Positions 15,624-23,886 of a DNA stretch of 24,970 bases are shown one piece after another. Positions within the stretch are counted from its first letter, which is position 1; each line of letters opens with the position of its first letter. The notes under the pieces are model-generated. The model saw only the letters and a program-made list of their open reading frames with translations. It did not search any database and was not told the DNA's origin. The translations under genes were made by a program, and so were the position numbers. Source of the DNA: UBA1049 sp964525815 (GTDB lineage: Bacteria; Bacillota; Clostridia; Oscillospirales; CAG-382); assembly GCA_964525815.1 (NCBI GenBank), contig CAZGJQ010000022.1, forward strand, positions 1-24,970, given 5' to 3'.

Positions 15624-16784
15624 ATGGGAATCAGAGAAGAGTCACTCAAAAAGCATTATGAATGGCGGGGAAAAATCGAAATGAAGGCACGCACGGGAGC
15701 AAAAAGCCGGGAGGCGCTGTCCCTTGCATATACACCCGGTGTCGCCGAGCCCTGTCTTGAGATACAAAAGGACATCAGCAAGTCATATGAGCTAACCAGA
15801 CGCTGGAACACAGTCGCCATTATTACGGACGGAACCGCCGTATTAGGACTCGGCGACATAGGACCGGAGGCGGGAATGCCTGTCATGGAGGGAAAGGCGC
15901 TGTTGTTTAAGGAGTTCGGCGGTGTTGATGCCATACCGCTCTGTATTCGCTCCAAGGATGTGGACGAAATAGTAAACACGGTTAAATTGCTGTGCGGAAG
16001 CTTCGGGGGTATCAACCTTGAGGATATATCCGCTCCCCGCTGCTTTGAGATAGAAAAACGCTTGATAGAGGAATGCGACATTCCCATATTTCATGACGAC
16101 CAGCACGGAACCGCAGTGGTAACAACGGCGGCGTTGATTAATGCCTGTCGGTTTACAAAAAGGGATATGACCGACCTAACCGTTGTTATTAACGGAGCCG
16201 GTGCCGCGGGACGGGCAATCGGCACAATGCTTGATGATTTGGGAGTGCGGGACATTATATACTGCGACCGTAAGGGTATTGTATATGCAGGCAGAGAGGG
16301 CAACGACGACTCCAAAGAAGAAATCGCAAAAACAAGCAATAAAAAGGGAATAAAGGGCAGCCTTTCCGATGCCGTTGCGGGCAGTGATGTGTTCATAGGC
16401 GTTTCCGCCGCCAATGTGCTCAGTCAAGAGATGGTTCGCAGCATGAACGAGAAGCCGATAATATTTGCAATGGCAAACCCCAACCCGGAAATATTGCCCG
16501 ACAAGGCACTTGAGGCAGGAGCCGGAGTTGTGGGAACGGGCAGAAGTGATTTCCCCAACCAGATTAACAATGTGCTTGCCTTCCCCGGTATTTTCAGAGG
16601 AGCACTTGATGCGAGAGCGACAAGGATAACCGAGGAAATGAAGCTGGCGGCGGCAAAAGCGATAGCGGATATAATCCCGGAAAACGAGCTGACCGCCGAT
16701 AAAATCATACCTGACGCATTTGACGAGAGAGTTTGTCCCGCCGTTGCGCTGGCGGTATTTATGAGCGCAAAAACAAACAAATAA
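15624..16784 (+). CDS. NAD(P)-dependent malic enzyme
   Basis: The enzyme oxidatively decarboxylates malate to pyruvate. The product is 386 residues, the short single-function bacterial form without the phosphotransacetylase-like extension. Catalytic and metal-site residues visible are Y36 in AYTPGVAEP, K91 in PVMEGKALL, E133/D134 in NLEDI and D158/D159 in FHDDQHGTAVV. The nucleotide-binding loop GAGAAG is at 191-196, with D215 (YCDRKG) at the end of the next strand; this acidic residue may favour NAD, but that is weak evidence. AGGAAAACG precedes the ATG. The peptidase gene follows after 25 bases. Confidence 0.93.
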   Translation: MGIREESLKKHYEWRGKIEMKARTGAKSREALSLAYTPGVAEPCLEIQKDISKSYELTRRWNTVAIITDGTAVLGLGDIGPEAGMPVMEGKALLFKEFGGVDAIPLCIRSKDVDEIVNTVKLLCGSFGGINLEDISAPRCFEIEKRLIEECDIPIFHDDQHGTAVVTTAALINACRFTKRDMTDLTVVINGAGAAGRAIGTMLDDLGVRDIIYCDRKGIVYAGREGNDDSKEEIAKTSNKKGIKGSLSDAVAGSDVFIGVSAANVLSQEMVRSMNEKPIIFAMANPNPEILPDKALEAGAGVVGTGRSDFPNQINNVLAFPGIFRGALDARATRITEEMKLAAAKAIADIIPENELTADKIIPDAFDERVCPAVALAVFMSAKTNK

Positions 16785-16809
16785 CTATATTCAGAGGGGC
16801 TGGACTTCA

Positions 16810-17598
16810 TTGGAAATTATATGTACACCTGTCGCTTCGATTTATGCCGCTCCCGATCTCAGAAGCGAGCATATTGACGAAGCTTTGTTCGGTATGAGCT
16901 GCGAAATATTGGATACTGTACCTGGTTTTTATAAAATCAGAATGTTTTACGGATATGAGGGTTATGTGGAAAAGCCGTTTGTGTGCGAGGCTGTACACGA
17001 GCCGAATATGATGGTTTCTGTCTCCTTTTCCGACCTTCTGCCCGAGGGGAAGAACCGTTTTCGACCGGTAATGACTGTTCCGAGGGGCTCTCTTGTGGAT
17101 GTTGGCTTTTCCGAGCAGTTCGAGAGATACGGGTTCGCGGTGCTACCGAATAAAAGGGTATATTATATACATAAGAATCATATTAAGCCGCTGACCGAGG
17201 ATAAGACGCAGACGAGTGAAAAAAATCTGCGCAAGCAAATATGCGAGGCTGCTTTTTCCTATCTCGGGACTCAGTACCGCTGGGGGGGAAAGACTCCTGC
17301 GGGAATCGATTGCTCCGGATTGGCGTTTATGGCTTATTACCTTAACGGTATTATCATATACAGGGATGCCGACATAACAAAATCCCCCAACATAAGAGAA
17401 ATTCCGTTTTCGGACGCAAGAGCGGGGGATCTTCTCTACTTCCCGGGGCACATGGCGGTTTATTTGGGGGAGGGTAAATATATACACGCCTCCGCAAGGG
17501 AAGGGCAGGTATGTGTCTATAGCTTCGACCCACATGACCAAAATTATGACGAATATCTAGCAAATAATCTGCTTCACACGGGAACAATATTTAAATGA
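16810..17598 (+). CDS. NlpC/P60 cysteine peptidase with N-terminal SH3-like domains, no signal peptide
   Basis: The product is 262 residues. Residues 1-58 form an SH3-like domain (VASIYAAPDLRSE, then GYEGYVEK), and 65-130 look like a second, more divergent one. Residues 136-262 are the NlpC/P60 domain: YRWGG (156-160), catalytic C168 in GIDCSG, H214 in FPGHMAVYLG and H226 in YIHAS. Such enzymes cut the gamma-D-glutamyl to diamino acid bond of wall peptides. No signal peptide or anchor is present, which recalls YkfC-type peptide-recycling enzymes; a cytoplasmic site is inferred. The TTG start has AGAGGGG ten bases upstream and no in-frame ATG nearby. The stop overlaps the miaB ATG by four bases. 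Confidence 0.88.
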   Translation: MEIICTPVASIYAAPDLRSEHIDEALFGMSCEILDTVPGFYKIRMFYGYEGYVEKPFVCEAVHEPNMMVSVSFSDLLPEGKNRFRPVMTVPRGSLVDVGFSEQFERYGFAVLPNKRVYYIHKNHIKPLTEDKTQTSEKNLRKQICEAAFSYLGTQYRWGGKTPAGIDCSGLAFMAYYLNGIIIYRDADITKSPNIREIPFSDARAGDLLYFPGHMAVYLGEGKYIHASAREGQVCVYSFDPHDQNYDEYLANNLLHTGTIFK

Positions 17599-18983
17599 GC
17601 AATGTATTAATAACAAAAAAGGAAACAGACAGACAAAAGGAAATAGCCTCCGACCTAAAAAAAGTCTGTACAGGGAAAAGTGCGGCGGTTTGGACCTTCG
17701 GCTGTCAGCAGAACGAGGCGGACAGCGAGCGGATTGCGGGTGCTCTGGAGCTGTGCGGCTATGAGCTTACAAGCGACATAAAAAACGCAGAGCTGATTAT
17801 AATAAACACATGTGCGGTCAGAGAGCATGCGGAGCTCAAGGTTCTGTCCGGCACCGGACAGCTTAAAAAGCAGAAGGAAAAAAACAGGGATATGCTTATT
17901 GGAATCTGCGGCTGCATGATGCAGGAGGAGCACCGTCGGGAGCAGGTAAAGAGGAGCTATCCCTATGTGGATTTTGTTTTCGGCACGGATATGCACCATC
18001 GCTTGCCCGAGATTATAAAAACTGCGATTTCCTCAAAAAAAAGAGCCTGGTTTATTACCGAAAAAAAGCATGACGAGTTCGGGGTAATCAGCGAGGATAT
18101 GCCGGTAAGTCGGGAGAGCAGCTACAAGGCATGGGTATCCATTATGTATGGGTGCGACAATTTTTGCAGCTATTGCGTGGTTCCTCAGGTACGGGGCAGG
18201 GAGCGAAGCCGCAGCTACGATAATATAATAGGCGAGGTCAAAGAGCTTGTCTCCGAAGGCTATAAGGACATAACCCTGTTAGGACAGAATGTAAATTCTT
18301 ACAACGGAGAAAAAAGCTTTCCGTGTCTTTTAGCCGATATCGCAAACTTAGACGGCGAGTTCTGGGTTCGGTTTATGACCAGCCATCCAAAGGATGCCTC
18401 AAGCGAGCTGATTGACGTTATGGCAGAAAACGAAAAAATTGCCCGTCATTTTCATCTGCCCTTTCAAGCGGGCAACGACAGGGTTTTGTCCCTGATGAAT
18501 CGCCGGTATACAAAGCGTCAATATATAGAAAAAGCGCTTGAAATAAAGGAAAAGGTCAGGGGAGCTGCACTTACCACCGATATAATCTGCGGGTTCCCCA
18601 CCGAAAGCGAGAGTGATTTTTTGGATACTCTCGATGTGGTAAAGGCAGTTGAGTTTGATATGATTTACACCTTCATATATTCGCCCAGAAGGGGTACACC
18701 CGCCGCCGATATGGAGGATCAGATCCCGCATGAGGAAAAGGTTCGGCGGTTTAATGCGCTCACTCAGCTTCAAAACGAGAATGCGCTTAAGCTCAACCGG
18801 AGCTTCATAGGGAAAACAGTCAGAGTGCTGTCAGACGGAAGGGTAAAGGACACTTATTCCGGAAGGAGCAGCCAGAATAAAATAATTGCCTTCGACAAAC
18901 CCGTAGAAGAAGGCGTTTTCATAGATGTTAGGATAGAAAAGGCACAGCCTTACGCGTTAATCGGAAAGGCTATTGAAAAATAG
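17595..18983 (+). CDS. miaB: tRNA-2-methylthio-N6-dimethylallyladenosine synthase
   Basis: The enzyme adds the methylthio group to i6A37 of tRNAs that read UNN codons. The product is 462 residues. The N-terminal UPF0004 domain has C37 (TFGCQQNEADS), C73 (NTCAVRE) and C107 (CGCM) for the auxiliary cluster. The radical SAM site is C187, C191 and C194 (GCDNFCSYC). A TRAM domain occupies about 395-460. The first 28 residues form a charged extension ahead of the domain. The sequence around the first Cys and the ricA-mutS-mutL neighbours favour MiaB over its paralogues MtaB and RimO. Confidence 0.95.
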   Translation: MSNVLITKKETDRQKEIASDLKKVCTGKSAAVWTFGCQQNEADSERIAGALELCGYELTSDIKNAELIIINTCAVREHAELKVLSGTGQLKKQKEKNRDMLIGICGCMMQEEHRREQVKRSYPYVDFVFGTDMHHRLPEIIKTAISSKKRAWFITEKKHDEFGVISEDMPVSRESSYKAWVSIMYGCDNFCSYCVVPQVRGRERSRSYDNIIGEVKELVSEGYKDITLLGQNVNSYNGEKSFPCLLADIANLDGEFWVRFMTSHPKDASSELIDVMAENEKIARHFHLPFQAGNDRVLSLMNRRYTKRQYIEKALEIKEKVRGAALTTDIICGFPTESESDFLDTLDVVKAVEFDMIYTFIYSPRRGTPAADMEDQIPHEEKVRRFNALTQLQNENALKLNRSFIGKTVRVLSDGRVKDTYSGRSSQNKIIAFDKPVEEGVFIDVRIEKAQPYALIGKAIEK

Positions 18984-18996
18984 AAAGGAACGGAAA

Positions 18997-19386
18997 ATGA
19001 ACGAGAAGCTTAGAGCAAAGTATGAGGAATTTTTGGCGCTGCTTGAGGGAGATGCCGACATAGTCGAATATAAGGAGGCAAAAGAAGCATACCTGAGCGA
19101 CAATGTAGTGGTAACCAAAATAAACGAATACAACGTGCAGAGCTCGCTGCTTGAGCAGGAAAACGCAAAGGAAGAAAAGGACACCCTGCTTATCGAGAGC
19201 ATAAAAAAAAGGGTAGACAGGCTTTACACAGAGATAACCGAGAATAAAGCCATGCAGCGCATGACCGCCGCCGAAGAAAAAATGGGGATGCTGTTTACCG
19301 AGATTAATTCCGGTCTGCAGACCATTATAAACCCGGAATCAGATTCCTGCGGAGGTTCTTGCTCCTCCTGCAGCGGCTGCCATTAA
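18997..19386 (+). CDS. ricA: YlbF/YmcA-family protein, probable RicA, with a four-cysteine tail
   Basis: The product is 129 residues when started at ATG 18997, which has AAAGGA seven bases upstream; a longer frame from 18973 would start inside miaB. Residues 5-112 are a helical, charged Com_YlbF domain. The C-terminus has C118, C122, C125 and C128 (CGGSCSSCSGC), a spacing suited to an iron-sulfur cluster or metal. In Bacillus, RicA (YmcA), RicF (YlbF) and RicT form a complex with [4Fe-4S] clusters that guides RNase Y, and ymcA lies between miaB and mutS. That synteny supports RicA, but RicF cannot be excluded by sequence alone. Confidence 0.8.
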   Translation: MNEKLRAKYEEFLALLEGDADIVEYKEAKEAYLSDNVVVTKINEYNVQSSLLEQENAKEEKDTLLIESIKKRVDRLYTEITENKAMQRMTAAEEKMGMLFTEINSGLQTIINPESDSCGGSCSSCSGCH

Positions 19387-19420
19387 AATACAAACAGCTT
19401 TGTACCGGAGGTGAGAGGAA

Positions 19421-22012
19421 TTGGCACTGTCCCCCATGATGGAGCAATACAAAAAAATAAAGGAAGATTATCCGGACTGTATTCTTTTGTTCAGACTGGG
19501 CGATTTTTATGAGATGTTCTTTGAGGACGCTAAGACGGCCTCCCGGGAGCTGGAGCTTGTGCTAACAGGCAGGGACTGCGGCAGCGAGGAGAGGGCGCCC
19601 ATGTGCGGAGTGCCCTTTCATGCGGCCGAGGGATATGTAACCAAGCTGGTTACCAAAGGCTACAGGGTGGCAATATGTGAGCAGCTTGAGAACCCCGCCA
19701 CGGTAAAGGGCATTGTAAAACGGGATGTGGTGCGTATTATTTCCCCCGGCACGGTAACCGAGGGCGGGTTTCTGAACGAGCACGAAAACAACTATATATG
19801 CTCTCTTTATTACGAAAACGATGCGAATATAGGTGTTGCGTTCGCCGATATTTCCACCGGAGAGATAAGCGCCGCCGAGCTGCTGGGAGAAGCTGCGACC
19901 GAGCTACTTTTTTCGGAGGCAGCCGCATTTATGCCGAGCGAGATTATTATCCACGAAAAGGCGCCGGAAAAAATAAAAAAGCACTTTTCCGACCGCTTCG
20001 GTTCTCTTGTAACCGTTGTCGAAAAGGAGAGCTTCCTGCCGGAAACCGCAAAAAATAAAATAAAAAAGCAATATGGTGAAAACTGGGAGAAGGAACAGGG
20101 CGGCTCTGCGACGTCCTCGGCGGTTCCCGCCGTCGGCGCCCTGCTTTTTTACATAGAGCAAACCCAAAAGACCGATATAAGCTATCTGCGCAACCTTACT
20201 TTTTATTCCTGCGATGCCTTTCTCGGCATAGACAGCTTTTCCCGCCGCAACCTTGAGCTTACCGGCAGCCTGCGGAGCGGCGAAAAAAAGGGCAGTCTTA
20301 TCTGGGTGCTGGATAAGACAAAAACCGCTTCGGGAGCAAGATTGCTGCGCAAATGGATAGACAAGCCTCTTCTGAACTGCAATGCCATAAAGCTGCGGCA
20401 AAATGCGGTAAAGGAGCTGTTTGAGGACAGCATCACCAGAGATGAAATCACCTGCCTGCTCCGAAACGTGGTGGATATGGAGCGGCTGTGCACCCGGCTT
20501 GTGTACGGTAGCGCAAATGCAAGGGATTTGAAAGCGCTTGAGGCAACAATAAAGCTGCTACCGCAGATAAAAGAAAAGCTAAGTGTTTTTAACAGCACTT
20601 TGCTAAAGGACATAAACCGTCAGATAGACTCTCTCGAGGATATCGGCGGGAGCATAGAAAAAACCATAGATGAGGAGCCGCCCGTGTCCCTTCGGGAGGG
20701 GGGCATAATCAGGAGCGGCTGCAACGCCTCTGTGGACGAGCTTCGTGCCATGATGAACGACGGAAAAACATGGATTAGTAAGATTGAGGCGACCGAAAAG
20801 GAAAAAACGGGAATACGCACCCTCAAAATCGGCTATAACAAGGTTTTTGGTTATTATATAGAGGTTTCGAAGTCCTTTATCGGGCAGGTTCCTCCCGACT
20901 ACATACGACGGCAAACCCTTGCAAACAGCGAGCGCTATGTTACCGAGGAGCTCAAGGATATTGAGAGCAGGGTCATCGGAGCAAAGGACAGGGTTTGCGC
21001 ATTGGAATACGAGCTGTTCTGCTCACTCAGGGATTATATACTCAAAGCGCTGTCTCGGATACAGGAAACCGCATCTGCGGTAGCAAGCCTTGATGTATTA
21101 TCCTCTCTTGCGACAGTGGCGAGGGAATATAATTATACCTGCCCGGAGGTGGACTATTCCGATAAAATTATATTAAAGGACAGCCGTCATCCCGTGGTGG
21201 AGAAGTTCCTGCAGGACAGCTATTTCGTACCCAACGACTGTAACCTTGATTGCGGCGCGACCCGCCTTATGCTGATAACCGGACCCAATATGGCGGGCAA
21301 ATCAACCTATATGCGGCAGACTGCACTCTGTGTCCTGCTGGCGCAGATAGGCTCCTTTGTACCGGCGGCACAGGCAAGAATAGGGGTAGTGGACAGAATT
21401 TTTACCCGTGTGGGTGCTTCCGACGATTTAGCCTCCGGCAGCTCTACCTTTATGCTGGAGATGAACGAGGTTGCGGAGATTCTAAAGAACGCAACAAAAA
21501 AGAGCCTTATTATATATGACGAAATAGGCAGAGGAACCTCAACCTATGACGGAATGAGCATCGCCAGAGCGGTAGTGGAGTACACCTGCAAGAAGATCGG
21601 CGCAAAAACGCTCTTCGCCACCCATTATCACGAGCTTACCGAGCTGGAGGGTGAGCTGGAGGGAGTTGTAAACTACAATATCGCCGCCAAAAAGCGGGGG
21701 GATGATATTATCTTTTTGCGTAAAATCGTAAAAGGAGCGGCGGACGACAGCTACGGAATCGAGGTCGCCCTGCTTGCGGGTGTTCCAAACGGTGTTGTAA
21801 AAAGAGCAAGGCAGATACTTGCTTCTCTTGACGGAGTAAACGACACGGTACGCAAACAAAGCAAAATTAGAGAACAAGACCATGCAAATATCTCCTTTGA
21901 GGACATAGCTGCAGACGGAATAAAGGAAAAGCTCAGGAATACGGATATTAACACGCTTACACCCTATGAGGCGTTGACCTTGCTTTATGAGCTTAAGAAA
22001 TTGACGGAGTAG
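19421..22012 (+). CDS. mutS: DNA mismatch repair protein MutS
   Basis: The product is 863 residues, full length for MutS1. The mismatch-wedging F29 and E31 lie in GDFYEMF. The lever and clamp regions occupy the middle. The ATPase has Walker A GPNMAGKST (near 624-632), the DEIGRGTSTYDG signature and ATHYHEL. A C-terminal tail carries the helix-turn-helix used for dimerisation. It recognises mismatches and recruits MutL. The TTG start at 19421 is backed by GGAGG (19407-19411) nine bases upstream and by the N-terminal sequence LSPMMEQY, the usual MutS opening. The mutL gene follows after 20 bases. Confidence 0.97.
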   Translation: MALSPMMEQYKKIKEDYPDCILLFRLGDFYEMFFEDAKTASRELELVLTGRDCGSEERAPMCGVPFHAAEGYVTKLVTKGYRVAICEQLENPATVKGIVKRDVVRIISPGTVTEGGFLNEHENNYICSLYYENDANIGVAFADISTGEISAAELLGEAATELLFSEAAAFMPSEIIIHEKAPEKIKKHFSDRFGSLVTVVEKESFLPETAKNKIKKQYGENWEKEQGGSATSSAVPAVGALLFYIEQTQKTDISYLRNLTFYSCDAFLGIDSFSRRNLELTGSLRSGEKKGSLIWVLDKTKTASGARLLRKWIDKPLLNCNAIKLRQNAVKELFEDSITRDEITCLLRNVVDMERLCTRLVYGSANARDLKALEATIKLLPQIKEKLSVFNSTLLKDINRQIDSLEDIGGSIEKTIDEEPPVSLREGGIIRSGCNASVDELRAMMNDGKTWISKIEATEKEKTGIRTLKIGYNKVFGYYIEVSKSFIGQVPPDYIRRQTLANSERYVTEELKDIESRVIGAKDRVCALEYELFCSLRDYILKALSRIQETASAVASLDVLSSLATVAREYNYTCPEVDYSDKIILKDSRHPVVEKFLQDSYFVPNDCNLDCGATRLMLITGPNMAGKSTYMRQTALCVLLAQIGSFVPAAQARIGVVDRIFTRVGASDDLASGSSTFMLEMNEVAEILKNATKKSLIIYDEIGRGTSTYDGMSIARAVVEYTCKKIGAKTLFATHYHELTELEGELEGVVNYNIAAKKRGDDIIFLRKIVKGAADDSYGIEVALLAGVPNGVVKRARQILASLDGVNDTVRKQSKIREQDHANISFEDIAADGIKEKLRNTDINTLTPYEALTLLYELKKLTE

Positions 22013-22032
22013 AACTCGGAGGTGAGCAGACA

Positions 22033-23868
22033 ATGGGCATAATAAATATTCTGGATACACAAACCGCTAATATGATAGCCGCCGGAGAGGTTGTCGACAG
22101 ACCCGCCTCCGCTCTCAAGGAGCTGATAGAAAACGCTATTGACGCCGGAGCAACCTCGATAAGCGTTGAGATAAAGGGCGGGGGAAGAGGCTATATGCGG
22201 GTAACCGATAACGGTGCCGGCTTCGCCAGAGACGATATGCCCAAGGCTCTGCTCCGTCATGCTACCAGCAAGATTAAGACGGGCGCAGACCTTGACGGAG
22301 TACTGTCTCTCGGCTTCAGGGGAGAAGCACTGGCCGCAATAAGCGCGGTTTCCAGGATCGAAATCATTTCCAAGCACAAAGAAGCCGAGGCGGGTACCCG
22401 TCTGACTGCGGACGAGAACGGCGTAGTTATGGACGACACCGGATGTCCGAGCGGAACCACCGTCATTGTGCGGGATTTATTCTATAATGTTCCGGCAAGG
22501 CAAAAGTTCCTGAAAAGGGATTCCTCCGAAGCCGCAGCAGCGGCGGCAGCCGCCGAGCGTATAGCATTGTCTCATCCCGATATTTCCTTTTCCTTCACAA
22601 GCGAGGGGCAGAAAAGGTTTTTTACCCCCGGAGACGGCAAGCTGCTCTCCGCTGTTTATGCAATTTACGGCAGAGGCTTTTCGAACGGTCTAAAAAGGAT
22701 AGATTATGAGATTGACGGAGTACGGGCAAGCGGATTTGTAACCACACCCGATAATGCGAGAGGTAGCCGAACCCTGCAGATTTTCTTTGTTAACGGGCGT
22801 TTTGTACGCTCCAAAACGGTTATGGCGGCGCTTGAGGAGGCGTTTCGCTCCTATCTACCGCACGGAAAGCACCCTGCGGGTATAATAAATATAACCCTTA
22901 ACGCAAAAAATACCGATGTCAATGTTCATCCGGCAAAGCTGGAGATTAAGTTTACGGACGAGAGAAGAATATTTGAGGTTATATATTATGCCGTAAAGAA
23001 TATGCTATCTTCTCCGGAAGGCATTACGGATATGCAGCAGGAGCAGAAAAACGAGCCGCCGAGCAACAAAACACCCTATTCCGCAGGCTATATTCCCCCC
23101 TCTTCTCGTAAGAACAGCGAGGGAAATGTTATCGGGTACGAGGTATTCAAGCCGGATATAGGCGAGGAGGATCTTCCGGTTATAGATCTCAAAACGGATA
23201 AAATAATGACGCTTAAGAGCCCGCTTGTCGAGCTTACTCCGGAGGAAAAAAACGAATATTTAAAAAATCATCCCGCTGAGACGGTTTTATTCACCGAGGA
23301 GAAGCCTTACAGAATAATCGGGGAGGCATATAACGCATATGTTTTTGTTGAATTAAAGGACAAGGTGCTTGTTATAGACAAGCATGCTGCGCATGAGCGG
23401 GTTTTGTATGAGGAGCTTGTAAATAAAAAAGAAGCCGTTTCTCAGCAGCTCCTGGAAGGAATTACGGTTACTCTTACTCGTGAGCAGGCGGATATTCTGT
23501 TCGGCAACCTTATGTATTTAGAGGAATACGGATTTAACGCCGAGCCGTTCGGCAGCGATACGCTGATAATAAGAGCCGTTCCCGCCACATTGGCAAACAC
23601 CAAAGCCCTACAAAGCATTCTTGAGGATTTTGCGGTAAGGCTTACCGAGGGCAACGCGCTTTCTTTTGAGGAGCGCTGCGACAGGGCATTGTTTACGGTT
23701 GCATGTAAGGCGGCGATGAAGGCGGGGGAGAGCAATCATCCCGTACATAACGAATGGCTGGTGGAAAGACTGCTGGAGGAGGGTAACATTCGCTTCTGCC
23801 CACACGGACGTCCGGTCGTTAAGGAAATCACCAAACGGGAGATAGAGAAGTTTTTTGACCGTCATTAA
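22033..23868 (+). CDS. mutL: DNA mismatch repair protein MutL with endonuclease motif
   Basis: The product is 611 residues. The N-terminal GHKL ATPase has IAAGEVVDRPASALKELIENAIDAGA (15-40), DNGAGF (59-64), GFRGEALAAI (94-103) and a DVNVHPAK segment (295-302). A linker of low conservation spans about 325-420. The C-terminal domain carries DKHAAHERVLYE (449-460), the DQHA(x)2E(x)4E latent nicking site, with ACKAAMKAGE (557-566) and CPHGRP (589-594) as the accompanying metal-site motifs. It therefore nicks DNA itself, as expected in bacteria without MutH. GGAGGTGA precedes the ATG. Confidence 0.97.
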   Translation: MGIINILDTQTANMIAAGEVVDRPASALKELIENAIDAGATSISVEIKGGGRGYMRVTDNGAGFARDDMPKALLRHATSKIKTGADLDGVLSLGFRGEALAAISAVSRIEIISKHKEAEAGTRLTADENGVVMDDTGCPSGTTVIVRDLFYNVPARQKFLKRDSSEAAAAAAAAERIALSHPDISFSFTSEGQKRFFTPGDGKLLSAVYAIYGRGFSNGLKRIDYEIDGVRASGFVTTPDNARGSRTLQIFFVNGRFVRSKTVMAALEEAFRSYLPHGKHPAGIINITLNAKNTDVNVHPAKLEIKFTDERRIFEVIYYAVKNMLSSPEGITDMQQEQKNEPPSNKTPYSAGYIPPSSRKNSEGNVIGYEVFKPDIGEEDLPVIDLKTDKIMTLKSPLVELTPEEKNEYLKNHPAETVLFTEEKPYRIIGEAYNAYVFVELKDKVLVIDKHAAHERVLYEELVNKKEAVSQQLLEGITVTLTREQADILFGNLMYLEEYGFNAEPFGSDTLIIRAVPATLANTKALQSILEDFAVRLTEGNALSFEERCDRALFTVACKAAMKAGESNHPVHNEWLVERLLEEGNIRFCPHGRPVVKEITKREIEKFFDRH

Positions 23869-23886
23869 TTACCTAAGGAAAAGGAT

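Noticed and set aside
21539..22060. A 173-codon minus-strand frame across the end of mutS
   Set aside because: It is antisense to conserved MutS ATPase sequence and to the mutL start, with no supporting features.
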